Positions 1-7,136 of a stretch of DNA of 11,943 nucleotides are shown here, one piece after another. The notes below the pieces were generated by a model. That model was not told the origin of the DNA. It did no database searches and saw only the letters and a program-made list of their open reading frames with translations. The stretch is from contig JALSQP010000080.1 in assembly GCA_026985375.1 (NCBI GenBank), forward strand, positions 1-11,943, read 5' to 3'. The stretch is from Desulfurococcales archaeon. GTDB taxonomy: Archaea > Thermoproteota > Thermoprotei_A > Sulfolobales > Desulfurococcaceae. Position 1 is the stretch's first letter, and every line of letters begins with the position of its first letter. The position numbers and the translations under genes are program-made.

Positions 1-566
1 TTCAAAGGATCTGTCTTCTTACCAGTAGCGCGACCAGTTACTATTATCGCATCTGGATGTCCTCGTGTTCTAGCGTTCTCGAGTGCGCCAATGAATGACA
101 GTATAGGTTTACTATGCTTCACATTTATATCAACATATATCTTAACACCGGGAGAAACCTTATTCCTTAGTCTAAGAAGCTGATGCGCTATTGGGGATAA
201 GAGACCTTCTGGAGCCCACACCGGCTCAATATATGCATTTACTCTGATAAAGTCCGCTTTACATTCAGCAGCTATATTGAGAGCATCTATACCCGCATTT
301 CTTAAAACATTGACGCCGATCTCTATCTCCGGATGCTTCTCTCTTAACACACAGACTATTTCCTTCATAAAATCAATTGTTTCCCACGAGGGCCTAATTG
401 CAAAAGGAGAGTCACCATAGTTTTCGACAATAAAACCATTGACGCCACCTCTGACTAGTTTATCTGCATCACTAAGGGCATACCTTAAAACAGTATCTCG
501 ATCACCATTATAAAAAGGCGAGCCAGGAAGCGGTAGTAGGTGAACCATACCATATATCTTAAACAT
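1..566 (-). CDS. BtpA-family TIM-barrel protein (N-terminal part, runs off left edge)
   Basis: This minus-strand frame is open from an ATG at 566 to the window edge, about 188 residues; the C-terminal part lies outside. The protein starts MFKIYGMVHLLPLPGSP and contains GGVNGFIVENYGD, then IGVNVLRNAG, DFIRVNAYIEP and, close to the edge, IIVTGRATGKKTD. These are hallmarks of the BtpA/SgcQ family (PF03437), TIM-barrel proteins related to phosphate-binding barrels. The cyanobacterial member was named for an effect on photosystem I stability; in archaea the family has no settled reaction, so no metabolic role is assigned. A G-rich run (GGGGG, about 576-580) lies 9 bases upstream of the ATG and could help ribosome binding. 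The gene is divergent from the operon starting at 680. Family assignment is secure; the full length is unknown. Confidence 0.88.
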   Translation of the reverse strand, partial: MFKIYGMVHLLPLPGSPFYNGDRDTVLRYALSDADKLVRGGVNGFIVENYGDSPFAIRPSWETIDFMKEIVCVLREKHPEIEIGVNVLRNAGIDALNIAAECKADFIRVNAYIEPVWAPEGLLSPIAHQLLRLRNKVSPGVKIYVDINVKHSKPILSFIGALENARTRGHPDAIIVTGRATGKKTDPL

Positions 567-679
567 GTTCTGAAAGCCCCCGTTTCACGAGTTTCAATAC
601 TACCTATATTAAAAATTAAGAATTATCAACTAAACCATTATCAGGGATAAAACGGTATGTATAGGATGGTGCATTGTAG
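567..679. promoter_or_regulatory. Divergent promoter region between BtpA gene and MoxR/DUF58 operon
   Basis: This 113-base AT-rich spacer separates two divergent genes, so it should hold promoters for both. For the plus-strand operon the best TATA-like box is GATAAAACG at 646-654; initiation about 25 bases further on would give a leader of only a few bases before the ATG at 680. A second, longer AT block, ATATTAAAAATTAAG at 606-620, reads as TTTTTAATAT on the minus strand. It would place a start about 20 bases upstream of the BtpA ATG. GGATGG at 664-669 is a weak ribosome-site match for the 680 start. Box assignment is by eye, with no transcript evidence. Confidence 0.4.
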
Positions 680-1789
680 ATGAAGTGCAAGGCACTATCT
701 GTTTTGGGAATATTTCTAATTATTTTGATATTATTGTTTCCAAGAGCTTACAGTATACCGGAGAGGAATACCGAATACATTCCCGGTTCAATAGGTATTT
801 CTGACCTATCGACCTTTATCAAGAGTTTAGATCAATTAAAAAACCTGAGCGATCCGATCGTTAACATGTACATACAAGAAATAAAGTCTAGTATTAGTAG
901 CGGGGATTACGACAAAGTAAACAAGCTGTTAGTAGAGCTTCAGACTTATCTTAAGAACAAATATGGCGATAATCTATCTGGCCTGGATCCAGAGCTCGCT
1001 AAAAATATAGCATTTATAGAGTCTATTAAAGAAGTTAATGAGCGAGGTGCCATAATAGATATATCAAAGTATTTAAATAATCTGGCAAACTTAGTAAAGG
1101 ATCCTAATGAGCTTAAACAGCTCCTCGATATTGCAAATAAGCTTCAGAGTGGCTTACCATTATCTGATACCGAGAAAGCACTGCTTGGAAATATGCTTGA
1201 AGCCTTTAATATTAAAGAGGCAAAGCCGGGCGAGATCCCGTTAAACGAACTAAATAACCTATTCAATAATAGGGCCAATATCGAGAACATCACTATCCCG
1301 AAGATATCTGTTCCATCAGCTCTAAATATGTCATTTCCTTCGTCAAATCCATCGGTTCCAAGTCTGATCTCGCTGGGGACACCAAATGAACCACTATTAC
1401 CTGCCATTCCGGCCCAGTATCTCGCTACGATACTAATACCAATAATTATAGCCTCTATAATCTATCTTTCCAGGGACCGTTTCTCAACAATGTACTTATC
1501 CATAAGGAAGAAACTAGCCGAGACTATAGCGACTACGATATCCAAGATTAAACACATAGATGATCCAGTTGCTAGATTATACAGGATATGGTTAAGTCTA
1601 GCCAATGCATTTGGATATCCACGTTACTCATGGGAGACTCCAAGAGAACACCTACTGAAAATCCGCGACGATATTCTGAGGAAGCGTGGCATAACAATCG
1701 TTAAGCTATACGAGATGAAATTCTATGGAATGAAGGAGCCCAGATCTGATGAGCTAGAGAAAGCTAAGAAAGAACTAGAGGCTGAGTAA
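680..1789 (+). CDS. DUF4129-domain membrane protein, first gene of MoxR/DUF58 operon
   Basis: A 369-residue protein. Residues 6-25 are a hydrophobic signal peptide or anchor (possible cleavage after AYS at 25). Residues 26-243 form a helical, Asn/Leu/Lys-rich outside domain with several N-glycosylation sequons (for example NIT and NMS), ending in a Pro/Ser-rich linker (about 208-243). A second membrane helix spans about 245-264. The C-terminal 100 residues face the cytoplasm and carry the DUF4129 signature (PF13559): DPVARLYRIW followed by GYPRYSWETPREHL at about 312-325. In bacteria and archaea DUF4129 proteins are encoded beside MoxR ATPases and DUF58 proteins, and the cytoplasmic tail is a plausible contact for that machinery, which is inference. 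The stop codon is followed after a single base by the next gene's ATG, indicating co-translation. The reaction or substrate is unknown. Confidence 0.82.
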   Translation: MKCKALSVLGIFLIILILLFPRAYSIPERNTEYIPGSIGISDLSTFIKSLDQLKNLSDPIVNMYIQEIKSSISSGDYDKVNKLLVELQTYLKNKYGDNLSGLDPELAKNIAFIESIKEVNERGAIIDISKYLNNLANLVKDPNELKQLLDIANKLQSGLPLSDTEKALLGNMLEAFNIKEAKPGEIPLNELNNLFNNRANIENITIPKISVPSALNMSFPSSNPSVPSLISLGTPNEPLLPAIPAQYLATILIPIIIASIIYLSRDRFSTMYLSIRKKLAETIATTISKIKHIDDPVARLYRIWLSLANAFGYPRYSWETPREHLLKIRDDILRKRGITIVKLYEMKFYGMKEPRSDELEKAKKELEAE

Positions 1790-1790
1790 G

Positions 1791-3227
1791 ATGAGGGTGA
1801 AATTGGCATTTGCAATCCTTGTTATCATAGGCATTATTGCGTGTTTCTACATGCCAGCTAAAGTGATAGAGTTCGCTACATCTGTATACATGAACACTGC
1901 AAGCCCCTACTCTATGGGGTGGATGGGTACAAGTATTCTCTATAATAAGCTTCAAGACGCGAACTTCACGGTCTACGTTGCCGAAGATGAACAACAATTC
2001 CTCCAAGCACTCACGAAAGGAGGCACTGTCTTAATAATTGCACCGGATCACCCAATACCCTATAGTCTTGCAGAACAAATATTTAATGCATGGATTATCG
2101 GAAAAGCAAATGTTATGGTTTTTGACGAAAACACCACATCAAATACCCTCCTACGCAAAATCGGCTTATATATCGATGGGAGAGCCCTACTTTACCCCGG
2201 ACTTACGAAAACAGCAGGCTTCCCACCAGCAGAAATCATTGAAATGAACGGTTCGAGAGTGCTTGTGAGACTTAATTGGGCTAGCTTTATCGTGCCCAAT
2301 AACATTACAAGTATTGTTACAAGATATGATTTTATCAGAAATGCCAAGATCATTGGTGAAGCACTAGGTGCTATAGACCTTAATGATAACGGGAAAATCG
2401 ACCCAGGTGAAGAATATATAAGTACATATCCTGTTGGTGCCCTTATAACAAGCCACACTAATACATTCTTCTTTGTATTCACTGACAGTTATCCCGTCCT
2501 TAATGCCGCGTTCGAGATAAATTATACTCTCTCACAAGTAATGCTTGAATATGTAGAAAAAATCTCAAATAATACGAGTACAAAAACAATCATAATACCA
2601 AACTTTCTCTATAACAGGAACTACTATAGACTTAAAGTACCGTTTCATCCCGCACTATTACTGGTATACGCGGCTAAATATACATCCATAGCAGATAACT
2701 ATTTCGAAAGAATACTCGGTACTTCCATCTACATCAAAACAGGTATTGCAACACTAATACTGCTCCTATCGGTTCTTGCATTTATCAGAATATTCGGTGG
2801 TATTAAGAGGGAAGATATAGTACCATCTCCACGCAGAGAACTAGTATCTCTTATCGAAATACTTGGTCCATCCACGAAGACTTTGAAGGGGCATGAGAAA
2901 GACGTTGTCGTAAGTATCTGGAAGTTTATTGACGAAGTATACTATACATTATTCGACCTACATTTAGAGGAGCTCATATATGATCCTAGCAAAATACACG
3001 ATATAGCTGGTAGGCTCGGCATGGATGAAAATAAGCTTAGGACAACCCTGTATGAAATGTATAGAATATATAGGAAAGCCATTGGCGAATCAAGATTCCC
3101 AACAATAATTAATTGGAGAACAACACTTAAGAGATTCATAAACATGGGTGAAATGCTTCTAGAGCCCACAGGCTACACACTTATTGGGAGGAAAGGTTAC
3201 CGTGATATCGCCTACCTTATCAAATAA
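1791..3227 (+). CDS. DUF4350-like membrane protein with outside EF-hand-type loop
   Basis: A 478-residue protein with an N-terminal membrane helix (about 4-22), a large outside domain (about 23-312), a second helix (about 314-335) and a cytoplasmic C-terminal domain of about 140 residues. The start of the outside domain, SPYSMGWMGTSILYNKL then VLIIAPDHPI, fits the DUF4350 fold (a glutamine-amidotransferase/ThuA-like alpha-beta domain) seen in MoxR/DUF58 clusters; no catalytic triad is evident. Several sequons (NFT, NTT, NGS, NIT, NYT, NTS) support exposure outside the cell. Residues 196-207 read DLNDNGKIDPGE, a textbook calcium-binding EF-hand loop. The C-terminal segment 338-478 is charged, helical and may contact the ATPase. 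The ATG lies one base after the preceding stop. The last 26 bases overlap the MoxR gene. The DUF4350 label is by pattern and less certain than the MoxR call. Confidence 0.72.
   Translation: MRVKLAFAILVIIGIIACFYMPAKVIEFATSVYMNTASPYSMGWMGTSILYNKLQDANFTVYVAEDEQQFLQALTKGGTVLIIAPDHPIPYSLAEQIFNAWIIGKANVMVFDENTTSNTLLRKIGLYIDGRALLYPGLTKTAGFPPAEIIEMNGSRVLVRLNWASFIVPNNITSIVTRYDFIRNAKIIGEALGAIDLNDNGKIDPGEEYISTYPVGALITSHTNTFFFVFTDSYPVLNAAFEINYTLSQVMLEYVEKISNNTSTKTIIIPNFLYNRNYYRLKVPFHPALLLVYAAKYTSIADNYFERILGTSIYIKTGIATLILLLSVLAFIRIFGGIKREDIVPSPRRELVSLIEILGPSTKTLKGHEKDVVVSIWKFIDEVYYTLFDLHLEELIYDPSKIHDIAGRLGMDENKLRTTLYEMYRIYRKAIGESRFPTIINWRTTLKRFINMGEMLLEPTGYTLIGRKGYRDIAYLIK
3186..3191 (+). promoter_or_regulatory. 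Ribosome binding site that decides the MoxR start
   Basis: GGGAGG at 3186-3191 contains GGAGG, the core complement of the archaeal 16S rRNA 3' end. It lies 10 bases before a GTG at 3202. An in-frame TTG at 3184 overlaps this site and has no comparable site of its own, so the GTG is the better start. The site sits inside the end of the DUF4350 gene, so ribosomes finishing that gene are positioned to begin the ATPase. Confidence 0.6.
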
Positions 3228-4176
3228 TATTGATCCCGGTTTTGCCCGCTCCGTCTCCGAGAGGATATTGAGGGAGGCAGGCAAAGTAGTTGTAGGTAAA
3301 ACAGACGTTCTAAAATATATCTTCATATCAATGTATGTCGGCGGGCACATCCTACTTGAGGGGGTCCCAGGCGTCGCTAAGACCCTTATCGCAAAAACCA
3401 TTGCGAGAACGGTCAACCTCTCTTACTCGAGAATACAGGCAACACCAGATCTTCTTCCAAGCGATATCATTGGAACACTTGTCTACGATCCACGCACAAA
3501 TGATTTCAAGCCCCGGAAAGGACCTATTTTTGCGAACATAGTACTTTTCGATGAGATAAACCGTGCAAGCCCAAGAACTCAATCTGCTCTCCTCGAGGCA
3601 ATGCAAGAGAAACAGGTTACAATGGAGGGAATAACGTACAAGCTACCCGAACCATTCATAGTGATTGCTACTATGAACCCTATAGAGATGGAGGGGACTT
3701 TCCCGCTACCCGAAGCACAACTTGACAGGTTTTTATTGAAAGTCATCGTTGATTACCCGACTAGAGAAGAGAGTAAAGAGATCCTGAGACGAATTCATCT
3801 CATCGAGGAATTCGATATAAGACCTGTTGCCTCAGGGACAGACATACTTATGATTAAAAACATGATAAAACAAGTAAGGATAAGCGATGAGCTTATCACA
3901 TACATAATAGACCTTGTTGAAGCCACTCGTAAACACCCCCATGTAAGGCTCGGCGGCTCTCCAAGAGCAATGATAAGCCTACTCCTCACCAGCAAGGCAA
4001 ATGCCTTAATCGAGGGGAGAGACTATGTTATACCTGACGATATCAAATTCGTTGCCAAACCGGTTCTGAGGCATAGGATCATATTAAAACCCGAAGCCGA
4101 ATTCGAGGGGATCACACCAGATCAGGTAATAGATAACGTATTACAGAAAACACCAGTCCCAACACCAGGTGTATGA
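3202..4176 (+). CDS. MoxR-family AAA+ ATPase
   Basis: A cytoplasmic AAA+ ATPase of the MoxR family (AAA_3 type), 324 residues from the GTG at 3202 (330 if an in-frame TTG at 3184 were used). Counting from the GTG: Walker A GVPGVAKT at 54-61, Walker B NIVLFDEINR at 112-121, sensor 1 within ATMNP at about 156-160, an arginine-finger segment EAQLDRF at 171-177, and sensor 2 GGSPRA at 252-257. All ATP-binding and hydrolysis motifs look intact. MoxR ATPases act as chaperone-like remodelers, usually with VWA-type partners encoded next door; here the DUF58 protein follows directly, and its ATG overlaps this gene's stop (ATGA). The likely job is ATP-driven assembly or gating of the membrane complex encoded by the rest of the operon. 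That is inference from family context. Confidence 0.95.
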   Translation: MISPTLSNNIDPGFARSVSERILREAGKVVVGKTDVLKYIFISMYVGGHILLEGVPGVAKTLIAKTIARTVNLSYSRIQATPDLLPSDIIGTLVYDPRTNDFKPRKGPIFANIVLFDEINRASPRTQSALLEAMQEKQVTMEGITYKLPEPFIVIATMNPIEMEGTFPLPEAQLDRFLLKVIVDYPTREESKEILRRIHLIEEFDIRPVASGTDILMIKNMIKQVRISDELITYIIDLVEATRKHPHVRLGGSPRAMISLLLTSKANALIEGRDYVIPDDIKFVAKPVLRHRIILKPEAEFEGITPDQVIDNVLQKTPVPTPGV

Positions 4177-5525
4177 CGAAATTGGAAGAGACAGGCGTCA
4201 AGGCTACTTCGAGGTTTTTAGGTCTAATCTTCATAATGGGATTACTCGTCTCACTCGAGCTCATATTCCATAGGAAGATATCGGACTTTACGATTTACAC
4301 CATAGCAGGCATAATCGGCTATATGATGGCTATGAGAATAGTTTTGGAGCTGAGCCTAAGACAAGCCTATTTGATAAAGGCTGAGAGAATTTTCTTAGAT
4401 CCATTGATAGAAGACACCAATGTAAGGACAAGACTAGTGATTAGGAATGATGGCCCAATACCGATCTTCTATGTAACGGTCAATGATCTTTATCCGGAGC
4501 TCTTTAGAAAAGTCTCAGGACATAGCAGGACTACGTGTATGTTAATCCCGAAGAGCAGTGTTGAGCTGAATTATGTTATTAAGCCAGTGCTGGGAAAGCA
4601 TAGGTATAGCGGTGTAGAGCTGGTAATAAGGGATCCAGCTGGTCTCTTTAATTATAGGCTAGTCCTAAAGACCGGGCATGACCTTGTCAAGGTCAAGCCT
4701 AAACCGCTCCCAATACCGAAGGGCATTGCTTATCCTATAGCTTCCAGAAGCCTAGGACTCGGACGTTCTAGGATAAGAGGCATAGGTCAGGAATTCATGA
4801 GCCTGAGAGAATATGTTCCCGGCGACGACTACAGATTCATTGACTGGAAAAGCTATGCAAGACTCCATAAGCTCTACGTTAAAGAATTCGAGAAAGAAGC
4901 CTCATTGAGCCTAGTAGTAATCATAGATGCATCTAGAGAGATGATGAAAGGCCTCATGGGAACGACCGCAATAGAGCATGTTGCCAGGGCTACAGCTGGT
5001 ATAGCGAAAAACGTTCTACACAGGGGAGACTGGATAAGCGTTACGATCAGAGGCGGCAAGAACATATCCTCAGGATACGGAAGAGGAAGATATCATCTCT
5101 ATAGAATCCTCGAAGCTATCTCAAGCATAGAGTGGCGAGACGAGAAGCCTAGAACAAGCCTTGGCGAAATTATTTTCGATGAAATAAAACACATACCCCG
5201 TAGAACAAAAACAATATTCATACTATTCACGATCCTTGAAAACGAGAAACAAGTAGAGGAAATAATATCAATAGCGAATACACTGCGCCAACAACGCCAT
5301 ATCTTCATGGTTATACAGCCAGTCCCAGAGCTCTTCGAAATAAAGAAGTTCAAGGGGGCAGAGGCAGGACTATACCTAGCGCTCATGCGTGAAAGAATAA
5401 AGAGAGCAAGAAAACTCAGTGAATATCTTGCAAGGAATGGTGTTAGAACGATCAATGTTGGTCCCGACGACCTTTTATCTATGATGCTCAAGCTGATCGA
5501 TAGCCTACGCACAGGTGTGGCGTGA
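4173..5525 (+). CDS. DUF58 (VWA-like) membrane protein, MoxR partner
   Basis: A 450-residue protein with two N-terminal membrane helices (about 15-33 and 38-58), a beta-rich stretch (about 75-200, including NDGPIPIFYVTV and RDPAGLFNYR), then the DUF58 signature (PF01882) GQEFMSLREYVPGDDYRFIDWK at 205-226 and a VWA-like domain to the C-terminus. The usual metal-ion-dependent adhesion site DxSxS is here D252-A-S254-R-E256, with Glu in place of the second Ser. DUF58 proteins are the standard partners of MoxR ATPases. The domain order and the 4-base ATGA overlap with the ATPase gene support a physical complex, with the VWA-like domain in the cytoplasm. Function beyond partnering is unknown. The end overlaps the next gene by GTGA. 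Confidence 0.92.
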   Translation: MTKLEETGVKATSRFLGLIFIMGLLVSLELIFHRKISDFTIYTIAGIIGYMMAMRIVLELSLRQAYLIKAERIFLDPLIEDTNVRTRLVIRNDGPIPIFYVTVNDLYPELFRKVSGHSRTTCMLIPKSSVELNYVIKPVLGKHRYSGVELVIRDPAGLFNYRLVLKTGHDLVKVKPKPLPIPKGIAYPIASRSLGLGRSRIRGIGQEFMSLREYVPGDDYRFIDWKSYARLHKLYVKEFEKEASLSLVVIIDASREMMKGLMGTTAIEHVARATAGIAKNVLHRGDWISVTIRGGKNISSGYGRGRYHLYRILEAISSIEWRDEKPRTSLGEIIFDEIKHIPRRTKTIFILFTILENEKQVEEIISIANTLRQQRHIFMVIQPVPELFEIKKFKGAEAGLYLALMRERIKRARKLSEYLARNGVRTINVGPDDLLSMMLKLIDSLRTGVA

Positions 5526-6766
5526 TGTTCGGGAGACTGAAGATGTCATCAGATAAGACCTACTCTCTAAGGGTAATAGTGATTTACGCGATCATCAATA
5601 TGTACCCGCTATACTCATTTATGTCATCTGAGACATTGATAACGGACGTCTACATTAGGCTTGCCCTCATGGCTTCATCTACTGTATGGTTATTTGGAGT
5701 CCTTAAGGCTAATCCGGTCCCGCTAATAGTTTACTATGTATTTAATGGCCTGGTGCTGAATACCTTAATGCCTATACAGAAACCATATGTTATGATGACT
5801 CTAATCTATAGCCTCCTAGCAATACATACTGATTTCATCGTCAAATATGTTGCAGGATTAGGAACTAGAAAACACCATATCAGGATACCGTATTTCATTA
5901 TAACAATCATAGTATTCATAGTGCTCGCTGGAATATTCATACTGTCCAGTATTGGAATATCGATAATGCTAAATAACTATGTAAAAACAATTGTTGCTTC
6001 ATCCGTAAATATTTTCCAGGTTTTCTTCCAAGAAATAATAATGACTAGAATAGGTTCGATCATTCTATTCTTCCTCATTGTGGGATTACTATATGTTCTA
6101 CTAAACGACTATATCGTATCACTGATATCCGACTTAATACTACTCAATCCTAAATTTGCTGAGGAACGTATAAGGAACATTATTTCCTACGAAGCGCATC
6201 TACTATTAATAGGCAAAGATCCTATTGTCAATATTTATAAACGTTCATCCTTATTTATTATTGGTCTTATAGTATTCGTGGGCTTAGCACCAATCTATAA
6301 CATATACGTCAAGTTTTTCAATAACGAGTGGTTTGGTTACGCGATAAGCTTTGTCCTGTGGTCAGTGCTATCATGGGGGATATATAGAGCCTTTACAAAC
6401 TATGTTGAAGGAGCACTTGTCCGAGCTAATGTAAGGGATCCTTTTGAGGAAGCTAAAAAGCTAGCACATGCAAGAACTGGTTTTATCCTTTCAACAATAC
6501 TGCTAGCTGGATTTTTAGCACTGGTTTTTTTCATGCATGGAAATCCGTTACTAATGTTGAAGAGAACATTACTAGCCCCCGTATCCCAGAACCTCCCACC
6601 AGCCTATACTCTACCTCCTATGTACATGATCAAGGTATACTATTATACAAACCTATTATCAAACACCCTAGTTAAATATATGTACAACTATGTAGAACAA
6701 GTGGGGCAGATGTACTTGAACTTGATGAATATGATAAAGTATTTGATAAACATCTTATGGGGATAG
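5522..6766 (+). CDS. Nine-helix membrane protein of the MoxR/DUF58 operon, family not recognised
   Basis: A 414-residue integral membrane protein. I count about nine membrane helices: roughly 16-34, 45-62, 66-82, 90-110, 123-148, 176-200, 243-265, 271-291 and 319-338. A charged loop at about 205-242, containing PKFAEERIRN and GKDPIVNIYK, is probably cytoplasmic. The last 65 residues are not clearly membrane-spanning; they start with a Pro-rich segment (NLPPAYTLPPMY) and are very rich in Tyr and Met, ending in an amphipathic-looking stretch. I do not recognise the family. GTG at 5522 overlaps the preceding stop (GTGA) and is followed at once by an in-frame ATG at 5525; either could be the start, and an ATG at 5543 is a third option. 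By position it is probably the membrane core on which the ATPase module acts, which is inference. Confidence 0.8.
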   Translation: MMFGRLKMSSDKTYSLRVIVIYAIINMYPLYSFMSSETLITDVYIRLALMASSTVWLFGVLKANPVPLIVYYVFNGLVLNTLMPIQKPYVMMTLIYSLLAIHTDFIVKYVAGLGTRKHHIRIPYFIITIIVFIVLAGIFILSSIGISIMLNNYVKTIVASSVNIFQVFFQEIIMTRIGSIILFFLIVGLLYVLLNDYIVSLISDLILLNPKFAEERIRNIISYEAHLLLIGKDPIVNIYKRSSLFIIGLIVFVGLAPIYNIYVKFFNNEWFGYAISFVLWSVLSWGIYRAFTNYVEGALVRANVRDPFEEAKKLAHARTGFILSTILLAGFLALVFFMHGNPLLMLKRTLLAPVSQNLPPAYTLPPMYMIKVYYYTNLLSNTLVKYMYNYVEQVGQMYLNLMNMIKYLINILWG

Positions 6767-6769
6767 CCA

Positions 6770-6991
6770 ATGGTAAAAGCACGCGATGTCGTTACACCCA
6801 TAATAGGGTTTATACTCGTAGGTTTCAGTATCTATGTATTTCTATCAGCCCTAAGACTCATGATCATCCGTGATGTCCCGAGCAGTCTACTGGCTACACT
6901 GATAGGTTTTGTATCGTTAAGTGGCGGTATCACGATGATACGTACATGGAGTCTTACAAGGTATCTCGCCGAGAAAAAAGAAGAGAAATAG
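6770..6991 (+). CDS. Small two-helix membrane protein, last gene of the operon
   Basis: A 73-residue protein with two hydrophobic segments (about 9-33 and 39-57) joined by a short RDVPSS turn, followed by a basic tail (RTWSLTRYLAEKKEEK). No known family is recognised. It starts three bases after the previous stop, with GGGGAT a few bases before its ATG, so it belongs to the same transcript. It could be a small accessory subunit of the preceding polytopic protein. Codon use and spacing match the operon, and its frame is open throughout, so it is likely a real gene despite its size. The GC-rich island starts directly after its stop. Confidence 0.7.
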   Translation: MVKARDVVTPIIGFILVGFSIYVFLSALRLMIIRDVPSSLLATLIGFVSLSGGITMIRTWSLTRYLAEKKEEK

Positions 6992-7070
6992 TCAGCCAGG
7001 GGTTCACTGCGCACATCACACCCCTGTAGCGGGGTGCTCGCCAGCGGCAGGGCCTCTTCATACCAGTGTA
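6992..7070. ncRNA. GC-rich candidate structured RNA or switch in intergenic region
   Basis: The 145 bases between 6991 and 7137 have two parts. The first, 6992 to about 7067, is roughly 65 percent G+C, far above its surroundings. It can form hairpin A, CAGGGGT (6997-7003) with ACCCCTG (7020-7026), or hairpin B, CACCCC (7019-7024) with GGGGTG (7031-7036) around a 6-base loop. Both use 7020-7024, so they exclude each other. GCC (7040-7042) with GGC (7046-7048) gives a weak third stem. In AT-rich hyperthermophile genomes, GC-rich intergenic stretches often mark structured RNAs. The strand is undecided: it could be the 3' end of the operon transcript, a switch ahead of 7137, or a minus-strand RNA. 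No tRNA or other known RNA family was recognised. Confidence 0.35.
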
Positions 7071-7093
7071 AGATATTAGTGCTGGGACTCTAA

Positions 7094-7130
7094 TTTTTAA
7101 CTTACATATTACCAGTTTAAAGTTAGGTGG
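7094..7130 (+). promoter_or_regulatory. Probable promoter and ribosome site of the 7137 gene
   Basis: AT-rich sequence follows the GC-rich island. TTTTTAAC at 7094-7101 is a good archaeal TATA-like box; a start about 25 bases on would fall near 7120-7125. AGGTGG at 7125-7130 is a strong ribosome site, six bases before the ATG at 7137. The T run at 7094-7098 could also serve as a terminator for transcription leaving the upstream operon. Assigned by eye. Confidence 0.45.
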
Positions 7131-7136
7131 AGTACA

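Noticed and set aside
5099..5512. A 137-codon minus-strand frame within the DUF58 gene.
   Set aside because: Ser- and Ile-rich antisense sequence with no motifs, fully inside a well-supported gene.
6992..7066. Possible box C/D guide RNA on the minus strand: GTGATGT (RC of 7013-7019) and CTGA (RC of 6992-6995), with an ATGAAGA (about 7056-7062) that resembles box C.
   Set aside because: Both C-type boxes deviate from the consensus, no proper D' box lies at the usual distance, there is no closing stem, and the D' to C' spacing would be too long. Not strong enough to name as a C/D RNA.
6992..7070. Possible tRNA gene in the GC-rich island because of a GGTTC element.
   Set aside because: No cloverleaf with acceptor, D and anticodon stems can be drawn on either strand.
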